64,000 nucleotides of DNA from Agroathelia rolfsii (Eukaryota > Basidiomycota > Agaricomycetes > Amylocorticiales > Amylocorticiaceae). Where the stretch lies: the NCBI GenBank assembly GCA_018343915.1, contig JABRWF010000006.1:3596001-3660000 (forward strand). Reading direction: 5' to 3'. Below, in pieces: positions 12,422-24,039 of this stretch; the first letter of the stretch is position 1; each line of letters opens with the position of its first letter. The notes under the pieces were generated by a model. That model was given only the letters and a program-made list of their open reading frames with translations, made no database searches and was not told the DNA's origin. The position numbers and the translations under genes are program-made.

Positions 12422-12951
12422 ATGCCTCTTGAATCTGGTACCTATATCATCCGAAATATTGCTACTGGCAATGCCGTCGGTCATAACTCTGTGGAAGATA
12501 TGACGCTCTTGCCAAAGCAGGTACTCTTGCTTTCTTCAGGGGTTGAGGAGCCTAAGGTCAGTCCTTGTACTAGCTCAGCCTAGCTTGAAGGGGCCATGAT
12601 TATCCACTGTTTAAGCATTGATAGTGGGAAATTGAGAAAATGAACTCTAATAGTTATATTATCAAAGCCCTAGGCAACGAAACCGCCAGTATACAAGGCT
12701 CAGTCTTTGCAGTTCCCCTCCTAGATACAGTGCAACCTGAGAGCTTGAATTGGCGTGTTGAGGCTCTCTCACCGGTATTTTATGGTGAAAATCGTTATAT
12801 GTGAGTAACAATTCTTGTTGACAATGTGATATTCACACAAGATCTCTTTAGTATAACCACTCAGGACAAATCAAAGGCCTGTACCGCTCCCGATCAACTT
12901 AACGAGCAGGCGAGTACAACCGCGGTCAATCATATTGAGTGTTTATGCTGA
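12422..12951 (+). CDS. Small beta-trefoil protein (ricin B-like lectin / fungal protease-inhibitor type)
   Basis: Three exons, 12422-12556, 12625-12800 and 12852-12951, give 136 aa in frame. The N-terminus MPLESGTYIIRNIATG, later WEIEK, YIIKALG, WRVEALSP and ITTQDKSKA follow the spaced strand and tryptophan pattern of fungal ricin B-like lectins and of the mycocypin/I66-type protease inhibitors, both beta-trefoil folds. No signal peptide is seen, as is usual for these cytosolic defence-type proteins. The 3' end is uncertain: a donor at the second-last exon region (GTACAA at about 12914) joined to an acceptor at 12970 would instead give a C-terminus starting NWVPGF. Sugar or protease binding cannot be judged from sequence alone. 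Confidence 0.55.
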
Positions 12952-14682
12952 CAACTTTGTGCTTTTGCAGATTGGGTGCCGGGATTTTTTCTTTTTTGTT
13001 CTTATCCTCCCCAGTACTCTCTGAAAATGATATTTGAGATTGTCCCAGTCTCTTCCTAACAAACTCAAAGAACCACTGGATTCTACAGCATTCTACTAGT
13101 GTAGCATGATAATTTATTTGAACTTGATAAGTTATACAGAAAGAAGAAAAGATAACAACAATCATTTTTCTTATTTTCTCAGGATTGGAAGGTAACTATT
13201 ATATAAATTCTTTTTCAAGAGTGTCTGCCGCGATTTTGGTTCAAAATAACCGCTTTTCTGTCATTGCCAATTCCTGGTTTCCATGGCTATGTCATACTTG
13301 CCCCAGCAAAAGTAGTCGTGCCTTCAAGTTGAACCGATCTGTCTAATCATCCATGGCACATGAAAAAGTTACACTAGCCATTCGAAGGTATAAAAAGAGA
13401 TGCTAAGTCTGCTCGCATCTACACTTTACAGGATGCAGATGAAGATGTGCAGATCAGCGCATGCTACTAGCGTTAAAATTTGATACAACACGCAGCATGA
13501 CCTGGGCAAGGCGCTCAATTGTCTTTGTATAAAGGTACAATACATAGTGTACATTGAGTTATTTCTAAATACTAAACAGATAATGAAATTTTTTCGACTG
13601 TATCATATGGATGTATTTAGCACCCTTAGGTTACACTTTTTAGTGCATAATGATATTTATTTGAAACTTCAAGTAGATCGATCGTTTGCTCTCTGACAGT
13701 CTCTTCATCCTTGACTCTGGGTTACGCCGAAAAAGAAGGGGAAAGGCTAGTATGGGTAACTGTTATCGGCATGCACAGTCATCATGATATAAGCACTAGC
13801 CCAGATTTGAAACCATTCTGGAATCATTATTTTTATTCAACCTTTTGCACCTCCGGACTCGGAGTTATGTGCCTGGTTTCTTGTTATCAGTTATGCCCGA
13901 TCCGTCACACTACTAGTACTAGCATACATGTGCCTAGTAACTAGTACAATCCCCATAATGACAGTGGCAAAATCGTATTTCGCAACGAGTGCCAGTGATA
14001 TGCGTTTAGTTTCAGTGATTTCCCAGCTGCTGTTCTAACATCCCTACACGTAGAGACTTCGCTGGAATCTTAGACCACTTGATACAGAAGCGCTATCATC
14101 GGCATTTAGGAGTCAATAGAGCTCTCATGCGATTATATTAGACGTGTTCAGATGCTTTGGTGCCAGTCAGTTTTGGTGTTGCCGGTGGTAGCACGACCGA
14201 GCGAAGGAGTGCCAATGCAATAATACATGGACAATCATGGTATTTGCATTTTACCGACACAAACAGAATGTATTAATGGAAGAGGATTGCATTGTTCCTC
14301 ATGTAGAAGAGTATGTATGTACCTCCCAAACAATGCTTCACTATATCTATTGTTTTCAATGATGGAATCACTGGCATAAGTTTGGCATTTGAGTGTGTAG
14401 ATGTATTCTTATTATTGACGCTATACTATGTATACACATGAAATATATCCTCTGATCTTTTCTCTTTGTCCCCGTTAGTACACATTGGTATTAGTACACC
14501 ATCGCATAAAGACGGTTGATGCAAGTGCTGGTAGCAGCGGGACATAATCATCACCGCATACCACCAAAAAAAAATACAAATATCTAGTCTCCGTTTCTAG
14601 GTCTTGCCTTGGTTTAAAATGCACGCGCAGCAGACCCCATAGCAAATATGTGCACACAACAAACTCTCCGGGTCATACCACC
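12952..14682. other. Gene-poor interval downstream of the HyuA-like gene
   Basis: No supported coding region is found on either strand. I looked specifically on the minus strand for a HyuB (hydantoinase B) continuation of the neighbouring oxoprolinase and saw none. The sequence is AT-rich with only short chance frames. Confidence 0.5.
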
Positions 14683-17562
14683 TCACTCGAGCGTAATATA
14701 CAAGTGCTTGCTCGTCAGCACGGCCTTAGCGCCCGGCACGAGCACGATCGTCTGCGTATCATCAATGATCATCGCGGGTCCTTCTAGCTCGGCGCCGATG
14801 GGCAAGCGGTCAAGCACGAACACAGGCGTGTCGTCCACGCGGCCGAGTTTGTCAAAGTAGACGCTGTAGTATAAATCGGCCTGCTTGCGCTTGTCAATGG
14901 GGGTAGTTTTCAGCTTGGAGACTTCGGTGTAGACGGATTCGCCGAGGCTATCAAAGGTTTTGCCGATACCGCGGACCTGGGAGAGGGAATGAATGGGGTG
15001 TAAGTACGATTAATAATAAGTAGCAGAAAAGAAAGAAAGAGGCTGTAGTAAAGTAAACAAATCCCCTCACCTTGATATCATCCACAATCACTGTCTTCGT
15101 GTCCAACAGGAACCCAAACTCAGCCTTGTACGCGCGCCTGAACGCAGCCTCAAAGTCCTCATCGCCGTTGCCGTCCTGCTCGGTGGGAAGGACCATGAGC
15201 GCCGTGTCGGTGCCGTCGAAGCGCATGTTGAGCATGCGCTCGATGCGCACGCGGCCACCCTCGAAGCCCTGCTCAGCCAGTTCGCGCGTGACGTCCGCAG
15301 TCAGCTTGTCGAGCCGCGCAAAGAGCGAGGGGCGGTTTTGGGGTGTATAGGATGTCGAGGAGGGTTCTTGGAGCTCGTAGGCGCTACAAGAATGAAGAGC
15401 AAGGATGAAGAGAAGACTTGTAGAAGGCCGGCTTGAAAACGTACCGATCTGCGAGAGCCAGGCCGTAGGCGGAGAGAATGGAGCTGTAGCGATGAATCAA
15501 GATAGTCTTGATACCAAGTAAGCTGGCGATTTCGCAAGCATGTTGGCCACCTGCACCACCAAAGCTTGCCAGTCTGGAATAAGATGTACATTATATCAGC
15601 ACAAAGGAGGAAAAAAAAGATTGTTTGTTACTCACACATGCTTCGATGTAGCATACCCCCTCGCCTCCGTCAACGCCCGAATAGGTCGACACATCGTCTC
15701 ATTTGCGACCTTGATGAACCTAACCAGCGCCAGGAGAAAAGTACGCGCATATAATAAGCACTTACCCCTGGTTACAATAATCAACCCACTTACCCATATA
15801 CAATTTCATCCAAGTCCATCTCTTTCCCATCTTGACTGTTCTCTGCACGAATCGTGCGCGCCAGCTCCTCAAACGCGTTACGAGACGCGTCCGCATCAAG
15901 CGGCTCTTTCTCGGATTTGCCAAAGATTTTCGGGAAGAAATCTGGGATGAGCCGGCCCAAGAGGAGATTTGCATCTGTTACCGCGAGAGGGCCGCCTTTC
16001 CTGGATGGTTTTGTGAGTACGTAAAGCAATGAGATCTTGCTAAAACACTTGCCTGTAACATGCTGGTCCGGGTTCGGCACCTGCACTCTCTGGCCCGGCG
16101 AGGAAGAGGCCGTTGCGATAGAAGAGACGGGAGCCGCCGCCAGCAGCGACAGTGTTTATGTCTAGTTGAGGTGATTGGATCGTTACGCCCGCCGTCGTAG
16201 TCTCGTACACGACCTCGTACCGGCCGTCGAAGCGCGATACGTCAGTGGATGTACCGCCGACGTCGAGACTGTAATGAGGGATAGATGTCATGAGTGGATA
16301 TATGCGCACTAGAAAGATATACAAGATACCCAATAATTGGCTGTTTGCGTTCCTCGTCCCAGCTCGTGAGGGCATATCCCACTACGCCACCCGCAGGCCC
16401 GCTGAGGATACTCTTAAGGCCACTGAACCCTTTGACATCTACGAGGCCTCCATCGCTCGCCATAAACTCCACGCGGGGGCTGCGCAGATTGCCATCGCGC
16501 AGCTTGGCGTCAAAACCTGCAAAGAAGCCGTCGAGATAGGCGTGCAGAATAGGTGTGAGGTATGCGTCTGCCGTGGCAGATATGCCTCGTGGGACCATCT
16601 TGATCATGGGCAGGAGCGCAGAGGATTGCGAGACATGTGTGAAGCCACAGGAGCGTGCTAGGTCGCCGAGTTGTTGTTCGTGATCAGGGTAAGTGTATGA
16701 GTGGGCGAGTACGATGGCAAGGGAGGTGTAGCCCTGCGAACGGAGCTGCTCGAGGTCCTTGCGTACGGCGGCGAGATCTAATATTATTGTTCAGTTAGTG
16801 TATTCAGCAATTGGAAAGGGTAGGGGCGGCCCACCTGGCTTCTTGAGTATCCTGACCGCTTCGCCCGACACACCACGCACGATTTCACCGGGACCCTCGG
16901 CATCGCTGACGCCATCCCACCCTGCACCGCGATAGCCTCTGGTCACCCTGCCCTGCTCGTCAAACTGCACGGCGTGTTCCTCCGCTTCGGGGTCACTGGT
17001 GTAGCCCACGAGCGTGACGCGTTCGTCGATCTCGACGACGGCATCGTATAGCGGTGGCGCGCGGCGGATATTGAGATCGAATATGCGTGGGCGGGACTGA
17101 TTGCCAATCAGGAGCAGATCGCGGAAGCCGCGCGTGATGAGCAAGGCGTGTTTCTGGCCGTTGCGCTCCAATAGCGCGTTGGTCGCCACCGTCGTTGACA
17201 GGCGGATGTAATCGATCTTGGACGTGTCGAGGGGCTGCCCACGTGGAATGGAGGTGTGGGTGATGTGCTCGAGCACACGCCGGATGCCCTCCGTGGGCGC
17301 ATCTTTGTAGTTTGCAGGGTCCTGGGATACTATGTGGGCTAGCGTTAGAAGTAATCAAATAGATAGATTGTGATGCTTACAGAGTTTGACGACTATATCC
17401 TTGCGCTCAGCGGGGTTTTCTGGGTCGGGGAACGAGCTGCTGGACGGTGAGGGTGGTGATCACTAGGACATCGCATACTGCAACGCACGCATGGACATCG
17501 CAGAAGGTGCCGCCTCTATCTGCGCAGATGCGGATGGACTTGTCTGGGATAGACACAGGCAT
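14683..17562 (-). CDS. HyuA-type hydantoinase/5-oxoprolinase, lacking the HyuB half
   Basis: ATP-dependent cyclic amide hydrolase family; full-length eukaryotic 5-oxoprolinase opens 5-oxoproline to glutamate in the glutathione cycle. Ten exons: 17562-17489, 17436-17381, 17329-16835, 16777-16330, 16268-16053, 16000-15794, 15719-15636, 15573-15445, 15383-15071, 14976-14683; 771 aa in frame. Motifs in order are [11 protein letters not shown] (about 15-25), [14 protein letters not shown], the second phosphate-binding [22 protein letters not shown]-like [25 protein letters not shown], and the C-terminal [14 protein letters not shown]. Normal fungal 5-oxoprolinase is about 1,270-1,300 aa with a HyuB domain after this point. 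Here a stop follows directly after ...LYITLE. The first-motif threonine is replaced by cysteine (TFCDV). The intron at 16001-16052 uses a GC donor. It may be a stand-alone HyuA paralogue or a truncated gene. Confidence 0.85.
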
Positions 17563-18080
17563 TGTGGACGTTATCTGTAAGGATGATAATGATGACGACG
17601 ATGACGGTGCTGCTGGAGATTATAAGTGCGGCGAGAATTATCAATGCTACAGACACAGACGACGGCGAGCGAGGTCGGAAGCCATGCGGAAGTTATCTCC
17701 AGCAGCACACACAGCTTGTCTGCGATAATGATCTCGATGGCGGCGGAAGACGTGCTGGATGTCGGAAGCGAGGTGTTGTCGTTGTCATTGTTGCTACAAG
17801 TACTCGCTGCTCGTCGCCGCCGCCAGTGACAGTGAGCAGCACTTGGCTGTCTCTGCATTTTATTTTTATTTTTATTGCATTCATCCCACAATGTCCACCA
17901 GCTCCTTCTCGTCGTTGTTCTGGAGGCATAGTTGGTGTTGTCGTTAGCAGGAAAATCAGCTGCTAAAAAACAGACTAGAAAATAATAATAGTAGAATGGT
18001 GTATATACAGCCCCCGAGCGTCGTGTCTCTTTCCTGCAGTTGACTTTAACGCCAACGACGACGACGACCAGCCGTAAATT
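17563..18080. promoter_or_regulatory. Shared promoter region of the HyuA-like and F-box-like genes
   Basis: About 520 bp between two divergent start codons. It contains GA/TC trinucleotide-rich tracts (about 17580-17610) and a TATA-like GTATATACAG at about 18001-18010 oriented for the F-box-like gene. Long open frames on the opposite strand here reflect the repetitive ACGACG/CGTCGT composition rather than a gene. Confidence 0.4.
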
Positions 18081-19961
18081 ATGCCTGGATTCTTGCCACG
18101 GCGCCGTTCTCGCCCCGCCTTGGGCATAGCATCGCCCGCTGCCGTCGCTGGCCCTGCACAAGACGACAAGAACAAGCAGTCGTCGTCGATCATTAACCGC
18201 GTCACCAGGCTGCTCAGCGTGCGCACTCGTATCCGCACGGTCTCCACGTCAGGTGCAGGTGCAGCGACCAACATCCGTCGCAGCAGCTTTACGTTCTCAA
18301 ATTGCTCTCCGGACCCCAGCCCGCTCTCGACAGAGTTCGATGAGGACATCCGCCCGCCAAGTGGCCTCGGCAGGCGCGACAGCTCCATCTCGCCCTCGCC
18401 CGATGCCTCCACATCTGATGTTTCGCTGCCGTCGATGCACGCTGGCTGGGAGGCCTCCGTGAAAGCCCGCAAGCGTCGCTCGCTGCTCATCAAAGCATGC
18501 ACGCGGCGCGTCAGTCTTAGTTCACCCAACTTGGCCTACCCCGCCGTACGCCCTACCCTGCCGCCCAGAACCAGCAGTGAGCGTAGCCAATCATTTGACC
18601 GACTTCCTGAGCCAGTGCTAGACGCCATCGCTACTGCCTGTGCACGCGTTTCGCGATCTGATGTTACCCGTCTGGCTCTTGTCTCACGCACATGGCTAGC
18701 CCCTGCGCGCCGTGCACTCTACAATACGATCGACCTCGCCACGCTGTCCTCGGAGCGTGTTACAGAGGCACTCCTCTGCATCCTCTGCAAGCATGCACAC
18801 CTAGCTGCGTTTGTGCGCGCGTTCTCATGCGCAACGCCTCTCCTCTCCGTTGTACCCGATGGTGTGGTGCTCGCACGGTGTTTGTCAAACATGCCTTCGC
18901 TCGAGGTACTTACAGTACCGACGTTTGATGTGCACGCATTCTACCCCCGAGCTGCCGCGGGCATACTTCCGTTCCGCTTGCGACGTCTAGTGATCCTATG
19001 TGAGACACTCTCGGCGAGTGACCGCTTGGCGCTGGTAACATGGATTCGTGCGCACCCGTCACTCGAGGAGCTGGCACTGCCCTCTATACAAGATGAAGAA
19101 TCGGGCGAGGAGACTGAAGTACTGCCCGTGGCCATGACGACGCCTTCAATAGGGAGTACCTCTGCCATCGTACCGTTTCCTCAGACCCGCTCTGGGTCGG
19201 ATTTGTCTACATCGCGCCTGTCCGTGTTACATGCTCCACCATTGCTCACTATGGACTTGCTTGGTGGCTCGTCATCATACTCGCCCTCTTTATCATCCTC
19301 ACCTCCCCCTTCCCCATCCCCCTCATCTTCCGCCTCTCTTTCTTTTTTCACCGCACCACATCTCTCTCTCAGATCAGTAACAGTTCGGATCAATACGACG
19401 CTCTATAGCGGCCTACGTCCTACCACGCTCATGCGCGCCCTAGCACGGCAGGATTTACGCGCCTTGCGCATCCACTTTGGTCGCAAAGTCGACCCACGGA
19501 GCGTCGAGCGCGTCGTGCGCGCCATTGGAAGCGTATTCGGCCGCACCAAAGACGAGAACGAGGACAGCCACGACGGAAATATGCCATACGAACAGCCTGG
19601 ACTCGAGGTGCTCGAAATGCAGCTGACAGGCCGAGCGGACGGGAATGCCAACGAGGCTTTCTACGCCCTCCTCACGTCCATTCTCCATGGCTTACCGTCC
19701 CTACGCGTCATTCGCCTGCGCTGTACGCATAAAACGGGATCCGGCGGCGCCGGGGTTTTTGATGCAACCCTTCGCCGTATAGCCTCGCATACGAGTACGC
19801 ATTTCGGCGGCGGCGCTGGCGCTGGCGCAGATACCAACATGAGCGCCGCCATCATCTCCGAAAAGGAACTCGATTGTGTCGCGGTCTGGCGCGGTCTCCT
19901 ACCGCGTCTCAACCACGTCGAGTTTTTCACCACGGCGTGCTGGACGGGTGTTACCGTTTAG
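18081..19961 (+). CDS. F-box-like protein with serine-rich linker
   Basis: Single-exon gene of 626 aa. After a basic, serine/proline-rich N-terminus (about 1-170) comes an F-box-like segment at about 172-217 (DRLPEPVLDAIATACARV, then a helix with LALVSRTWLAPARRALY). It fits the L-P-x-x-x-L and V-x-x-x-W spacing that binds Skp1 in SCF ubiquitin ligases. The remainder is leucine-rich and resembles the variable substrate-recognition part of basidiomycete F-box proteins, interrupted by a low-complexity Ser/Pro stretch near residues 395-425. The gene is intronless and GC-richer than its neighbours. The substrate is unknown. Confidence 0.8.
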   Translation: MPGFLPRRRSRPALGIASPAAVAGPAQDDKNKQSSSIINRVTRLLSVRTRIRTVSTSGAGAATNIRRSSFTFSNCSPDPSPLSTEFDEDIRPPSGLGRRDSSISPSPDASTSDVSLPSMHAGWEASVKARKRRSLLIKACTRRVSLSSPNLAYPAVRPTLPPRTSSERSQSFDRLPEPVLDAIATACARVSRSDVTRLALVSRTWLAPARRALYNTIDLATLSSERVTEALLCILCKHAHLAAFVRAFSCATPLLSVVPDGVVLARCLSNMPSLEVLTVPTFDVHAFYPRAAAGILPFRLRRLVILCETLSASDRLALVTWIRAHPSLEELALPSIQDEESGEETEVLPVAMTTPSIGSTSAIVPFPQTRSGSDLSTSRLSVLHAPPLLTMDLLGGSSSYSPSLSSSPPPSPSPSSSASLSFFTAPHLSLRSVTVRINTTLYSGLRPTTLMRALARQDLRALRIHFGRKVDPRSVERVVRAIGSVFGRTKDENEDSHDGNMPYEQPGLEVLEMQLTGRADGNANEAFYALLTSILHGLPSLRVIRLRCTHKTGSGGAGVFDATLRRIASHTSTHFGGGAGAGADTNMSAAIISEKELDCVAVWRGLLPRLNHVEFFTTACWTGVTV

Positions 19962-20546
19962 GCGTTTAGAGAACATGAACGCGTCTGACGTTTTTACCTT
20001 TTTACTCTAAACAATCCATTCTCTTATTTAAAGCTTAGAAGCTTATAATCTTCCTTCCAACTCAGTCTCGACTTGCTCATCACTTCTCTCATCCACGCAT
20101 CCATCCATTTTGCTTACCACTCCGCTCGTTTAATGCTGCCTCACTGATTATTTTTTTTGTGCAATTGCTTTCTCCTGCTTTGCTCTGGCGCACGTAGAAG
20201 AAGAAAAATACATCATCAAGCAGAAACATACTTTGGAACATCATACAAGACAATCTTTTTTATATGTAGTATTGTGTAGATTTAATAACCACCTCGACTG
20301 TTTTTTGGAACACTCTGGATGTAAATGTCATTAGTAGTAGTAGCCGTCGTCGGATAGAATGCTATGGATTTTCCTGCTCTCTGATTTATTTTCGTGTGTA
20401 ATCTTTTTTTTGGATTGAATGCCAACTGACCGTCTACTCACGTTCGTGATAGCCAAACCTCTTGGCCCTCTGTAGCTATCTATCACACACACCATTCCGC
20501 GCATATTCCGCAAGTGGGTATATTCCCACCCTCACCCCGCTTCATT
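19962..20546. other. F-box gene 3' flank
   Basis: Pyrimidine-rich sequence (about 20040-20110) and T-rich stretches consistent with a 3' untranslated region. No gene is supported. Confidence 0.35.
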
Positions 20547-20699
20547 ATGAGCTCGCTTTCAACCCGGAATTCACGATTGAAGGGGCAGGGTAAGTGCCGG
20601 ATATGCTCCGACAAGACAGTGATTTCGATAGGTGAATTGAATGTGCAGCTCAAATGCACACACTGTCTCCGGCCTTATCGTGATAGGTTTAGCGTTTAG
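20547..20699 (+). CDS. Small ORF with two CxxC motifs
   Basis: A 50-residue frame starting MSSLSTRNSRLKGQGKC. Two CxxC pairs (CRIC and CTHC) are spaced about 20 residues apart, a pattern that could hold one zinc ion. No paralogue or known family is recognised, and no splice-supported extension was found. It could be a chance frame at the edge of the duplicated array. Confidence 0.2.
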   Translation: MSSLSTRNSRLKGQGKCRICSDKTVISIGELNVQLKCTHCLRPYRDRFSV

Positions 20700-20924
20700 G
20701 AAGGCATGGTACTGATCAAGAATGTATAGTGATCATGGCAGTGGTACAAGTCCACTCCAATTTGGGGAAGCTTTCTGGCATGCCCTCTGAGTACTTGACT
20801 AACAGTGAAGTGCTGGCTTCTTGAAGATCACCTGTCCACCGGACCCAACTAACATAGCGCACGTATTTGAATTTAGTTTCTTAAATACCAGTCTTGGACA
20901 ATGTTTATCAGTATAAGTAAAATG

Positions 20925-22947
20925 CTACCCAAGTAAGGTCTGATCCAAATAACCGTCCGCAGCAGTTGCGTGCGTCGAGAAATCAACTTGATCAAGGCCG
21001 ATGGTGGTAAAGATGGCATTGGTAGTATCAGGGTTGCCATTAGCATGAGCAAACTCTTTCTGCGTTGCTTCACGAGAATTGAGTCTATTTTACCGCATAG
21101 AGGCAGTCAATAAACGACCAGCAAAAACGGCTCAAAGAGCTCACATGGAAATAAGAGAACACGCATATACTGTATAATCAATCAAACCACAGTTCAATTG
21201 TGAATTCAAGTCGAGGAACAATAGCTTACATCGCGTCATGTTGAAATAAAAAGGGGTGTAGGTTAGGCCAGGTTGCTGCACTAGTATCTGTAAGCCATTA
21301 TTCACCGTGTTTATTAGACATTTTACAACGGCAAAATGTATGCACTTACAACAACAGCAGTAAAGATGCCAAAAAGTCTAACATAGACATGGTCAGCTAG
21401 CTTGAACCTATAGAGCAAACAAGGCCACAGATAGTTACGTTATGAGAAATCCTAACAGGCCATAGTAAGCAGTCTAAGAACATTCCCATATTAAAGTGTC
21501 GCTACTTCATACCAGTGTTTAATGTATATTTAATGAGCTTATTAATAGCGCGATTTGTACTAAATAATCAACATCCAACAAAATATTGAGTTACTATGAC
21601 ATAGAAGCAAGGTAAACGTAAACAATAGAAGATAAAACTTACCGGGCAAGTGACTCGGACGTTTGACTCTTTCGAAGATAGTAGATAGTGCTTATTGAAA
21701 TGGTCATATTGCAAATGGCCATCAAAAACATTCTCGTGCTTCCTGAGTCCTATATATTGAAGATAAAGATAGACTCTGGCGAACATTAAGCATATAAGCT
21801 ACTTACGATAAACAAAGCATCTTGCGCTGATGTATAACGTGTTGGTAAAATAAAACTTTGGAACATTATCACATCTGCATTCAAATATACAACCCACAGC
21901 TTACCTTATGATGGTAATGACTTTTGATCTAGTGATCAGAGATATTTGATAATCAATGAATAGAAAATATTCATACTTATTCCTGAAACTATTAGTGTAA
22001 TTTTAGATAAGCCTGGCATTACGAAGCTTATACCGCTAGTAATTAACATACCTAGCAAAATTAAAGCCATGACCGCCTATATGACTGTCAGCAGGGACGG
22101 AGACTACAACTATGATCAAAGAAAGGACTCTTACAATTATGGCAGGAAGAAAGTAGTGGCGACCATTGACTAGTGAAACGGGCATATTAATCCGATGATT
22201 GATTCCTTTTTTTTATTTACTTACGGTAATATATACGCATAGCGAAAAAGCTTCGAAAAATAACCTTGCTCATTTCGATGTTTGATTTAAAAAATCGTGT
22301 GAAATTTACCATTGTGTAATCGTGCTCAAAAGCGTCTTGCCCGATTTCTCAAAATGGATGTTACTATATAGGTTCAGAGTCACTTACCGAGACAATGCCT
22401 TCACTCTACAGGACAGCAATCAGGAGAGAATAGTTCTGATATCATTATGTGTGTTCGCTCCTACCAATAAAATCCTAAAGTGTCCGTCAATATGAGCAGA
22501 TGGGTTAGAGCAAAGATTTATACTCACCACATAGTTTTTCTTTTTATCTGCAAGCTATCAAAAGGCCCAACGGTACAGAAATATGTAATATTGCCGATTA
22601 ACACTGCGTTGAGCGTTTCCAACATCCTAAATTGTTTAATGTCAGTAAACATAAATAATATCACAAATATAAGCTACACACATCATGACGCCAACCTGGT
22701 TAAAGTATTAAGTCCCATGCTTTGAATGGACCGGGACATGGCAGGCTTACGAGACATTTGAGAGGAAGAGGGTCATTTTCTGAGTGTTCGGTGTAATACA
22801 AGTAACATTGCAAGCACGTAATGCCAAAGACTCTAAAGTTCAGGATACTTCAGCTTGCTGGCAGAAAAAGTACTCGATGCAAGAGACATACACCATTGAC
22901 GTTACGGCTGCAATTTCCAGTGGACCTAGGTTCCATTCGGTTGACAT
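20925..22947 (-). CDS. DUF6534-type seven-helix membrane protein A
   Basis: Span from ATG at 22947 to stop at 20925, split into about a dozen short exons by introns of 50-70 nt. The first exon encodes MSTEWNLGPLEIAAVTSMV and joins at 22947-22893 to FGITCLQCYLYYTEHS through a GT|GTATGT donor. Later exons carry METLNAVL-like, NKLIKYTLNT and the cytosolic tail LNSREATQKEFAHANG. The TM segment order and the LIxYTxNTG plus LNSR signature are those of the DUF6534 family, large in Agaricomycetes and of unknown function, possibly receptor-like. This copy has the longest C-terminus of the array (ends ...DGYLDQTLLG). Exon boundaries in the middle were not all resolved, so an internal lesion cannot be excluded. 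Confidence 0.65.
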
Positions 22948-24010
22948 GGTGGTCAAGGGGTCGATGCGGATGTTTGAGTTGTGCATGCGGCGGATTTCCA
23001 GAACTTGATATAAAAACGGTAAAACCTAAAGGGGCTGAGTAAGCTGACACTGATTGAGTTGCAGTGCGACATAGCATATTTGACAAATCACAACCGAGTA
23101 CATTCACAAGATGAATGATGGAGTTAGAGTGCATCACGGACAGTTTTGAAGTAACTTCGAGCCGTTGTGGTTTGTGTCTAGCCAGGGAACATCATGATAT
23201 GCATAGCGTTCATAGCATTCATTACAACGCCTATAAGATAGATACCGCTAATTTGGCACAGTCACTAATTTGTATCAATAACTAAACAAATGATTATTAG
23301 TGCTACTTGCCAGTCCAAGAGAAAAGGTAATGTTGTTCCAAAGCAGCTGCCATCCGATTCTTTGTCCATAAAAAGTCAAAGGGATTATTGGCATGGTCTG
23401 GAGGCTATAAAACATGCCCATACGTGCTGGTATAGACACAGCGTGAATAATGTGGATTGTTGGAAGCTCATTCTTAAGTTGGCTTTTTTAAAAATGGATT
23501 TCTAGCTGAGGAATTTGAATTACTGCCTTTGCTTGTCTAAAACTGTAGTAATACTTGCATAATTATAAGCCATGAGAATCATGGTGAAGTTGAACAAGAA
23601 CTCAACATTGAGTGTCGAGTACTCAACACTAAGCTGTGTAAAAGAGATAGCAAGTCTTAGCAGTGAAGAAGCATGCAGAAGATGATCAAATAATACAGTG
23701 GCTTATTATTGGACCAACAACAGTGCAGGAAGACCAAGGGATAGGTATACGGGCTATGCTATTGATATTTTGACTTGGACCCATGGACTTGTAGTTTTAA
23801 CATGCAGACCATTCAAGGCCAGTATGCAGTTGCACTATTTTTTTGAGACGCCAAGTCTTAGAACTCCATGCTTGCACACCTCAATGTCACGGTCTCGGCC
23901 TCATGGAAGAAAAGTGGAAGGGCTGGCTACAAAGGGTGATTAGGGCCTTCAAGGGACATATAGATTAGCTCCTATCAAAGCATTAGTTTCTTAAAGATTA
24001 CTTTGTAGCC
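22948..24010. repeat. 5' flank of gene A, part of the duplicated unit
   Basis: About 1 kb upstream of gene A that is also present, diverged, upstream of genes B, C and E. Landmarks shared among copies include GGAGTTAGAGTGCATCA, then a block containing CCGCTAATTTGGCACAGAC, and a distal block with GCCAAGTCTTAG. No reading frame is conserved across copies, so it is duplicated flank rather than coding sequence. Confidence 0.6.
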
Positions 24011-24039
24011 AGACCCAATCTACATATTGTACTGATTTA

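Noticed and set aside
17571..18161. 196-codon minus-strand frame between HyuA and the F-box-like gene
   Set aside because: It overlaps the divergent promoter and the start of the F-box-like gene, and its sequence reflects trinucleotide-rich DNA.
17975..18529. 184-codon frame antisense to the F-box-like gene
   Set aside because: Shadow frame of a GC-rich coding exon; no features of its own.
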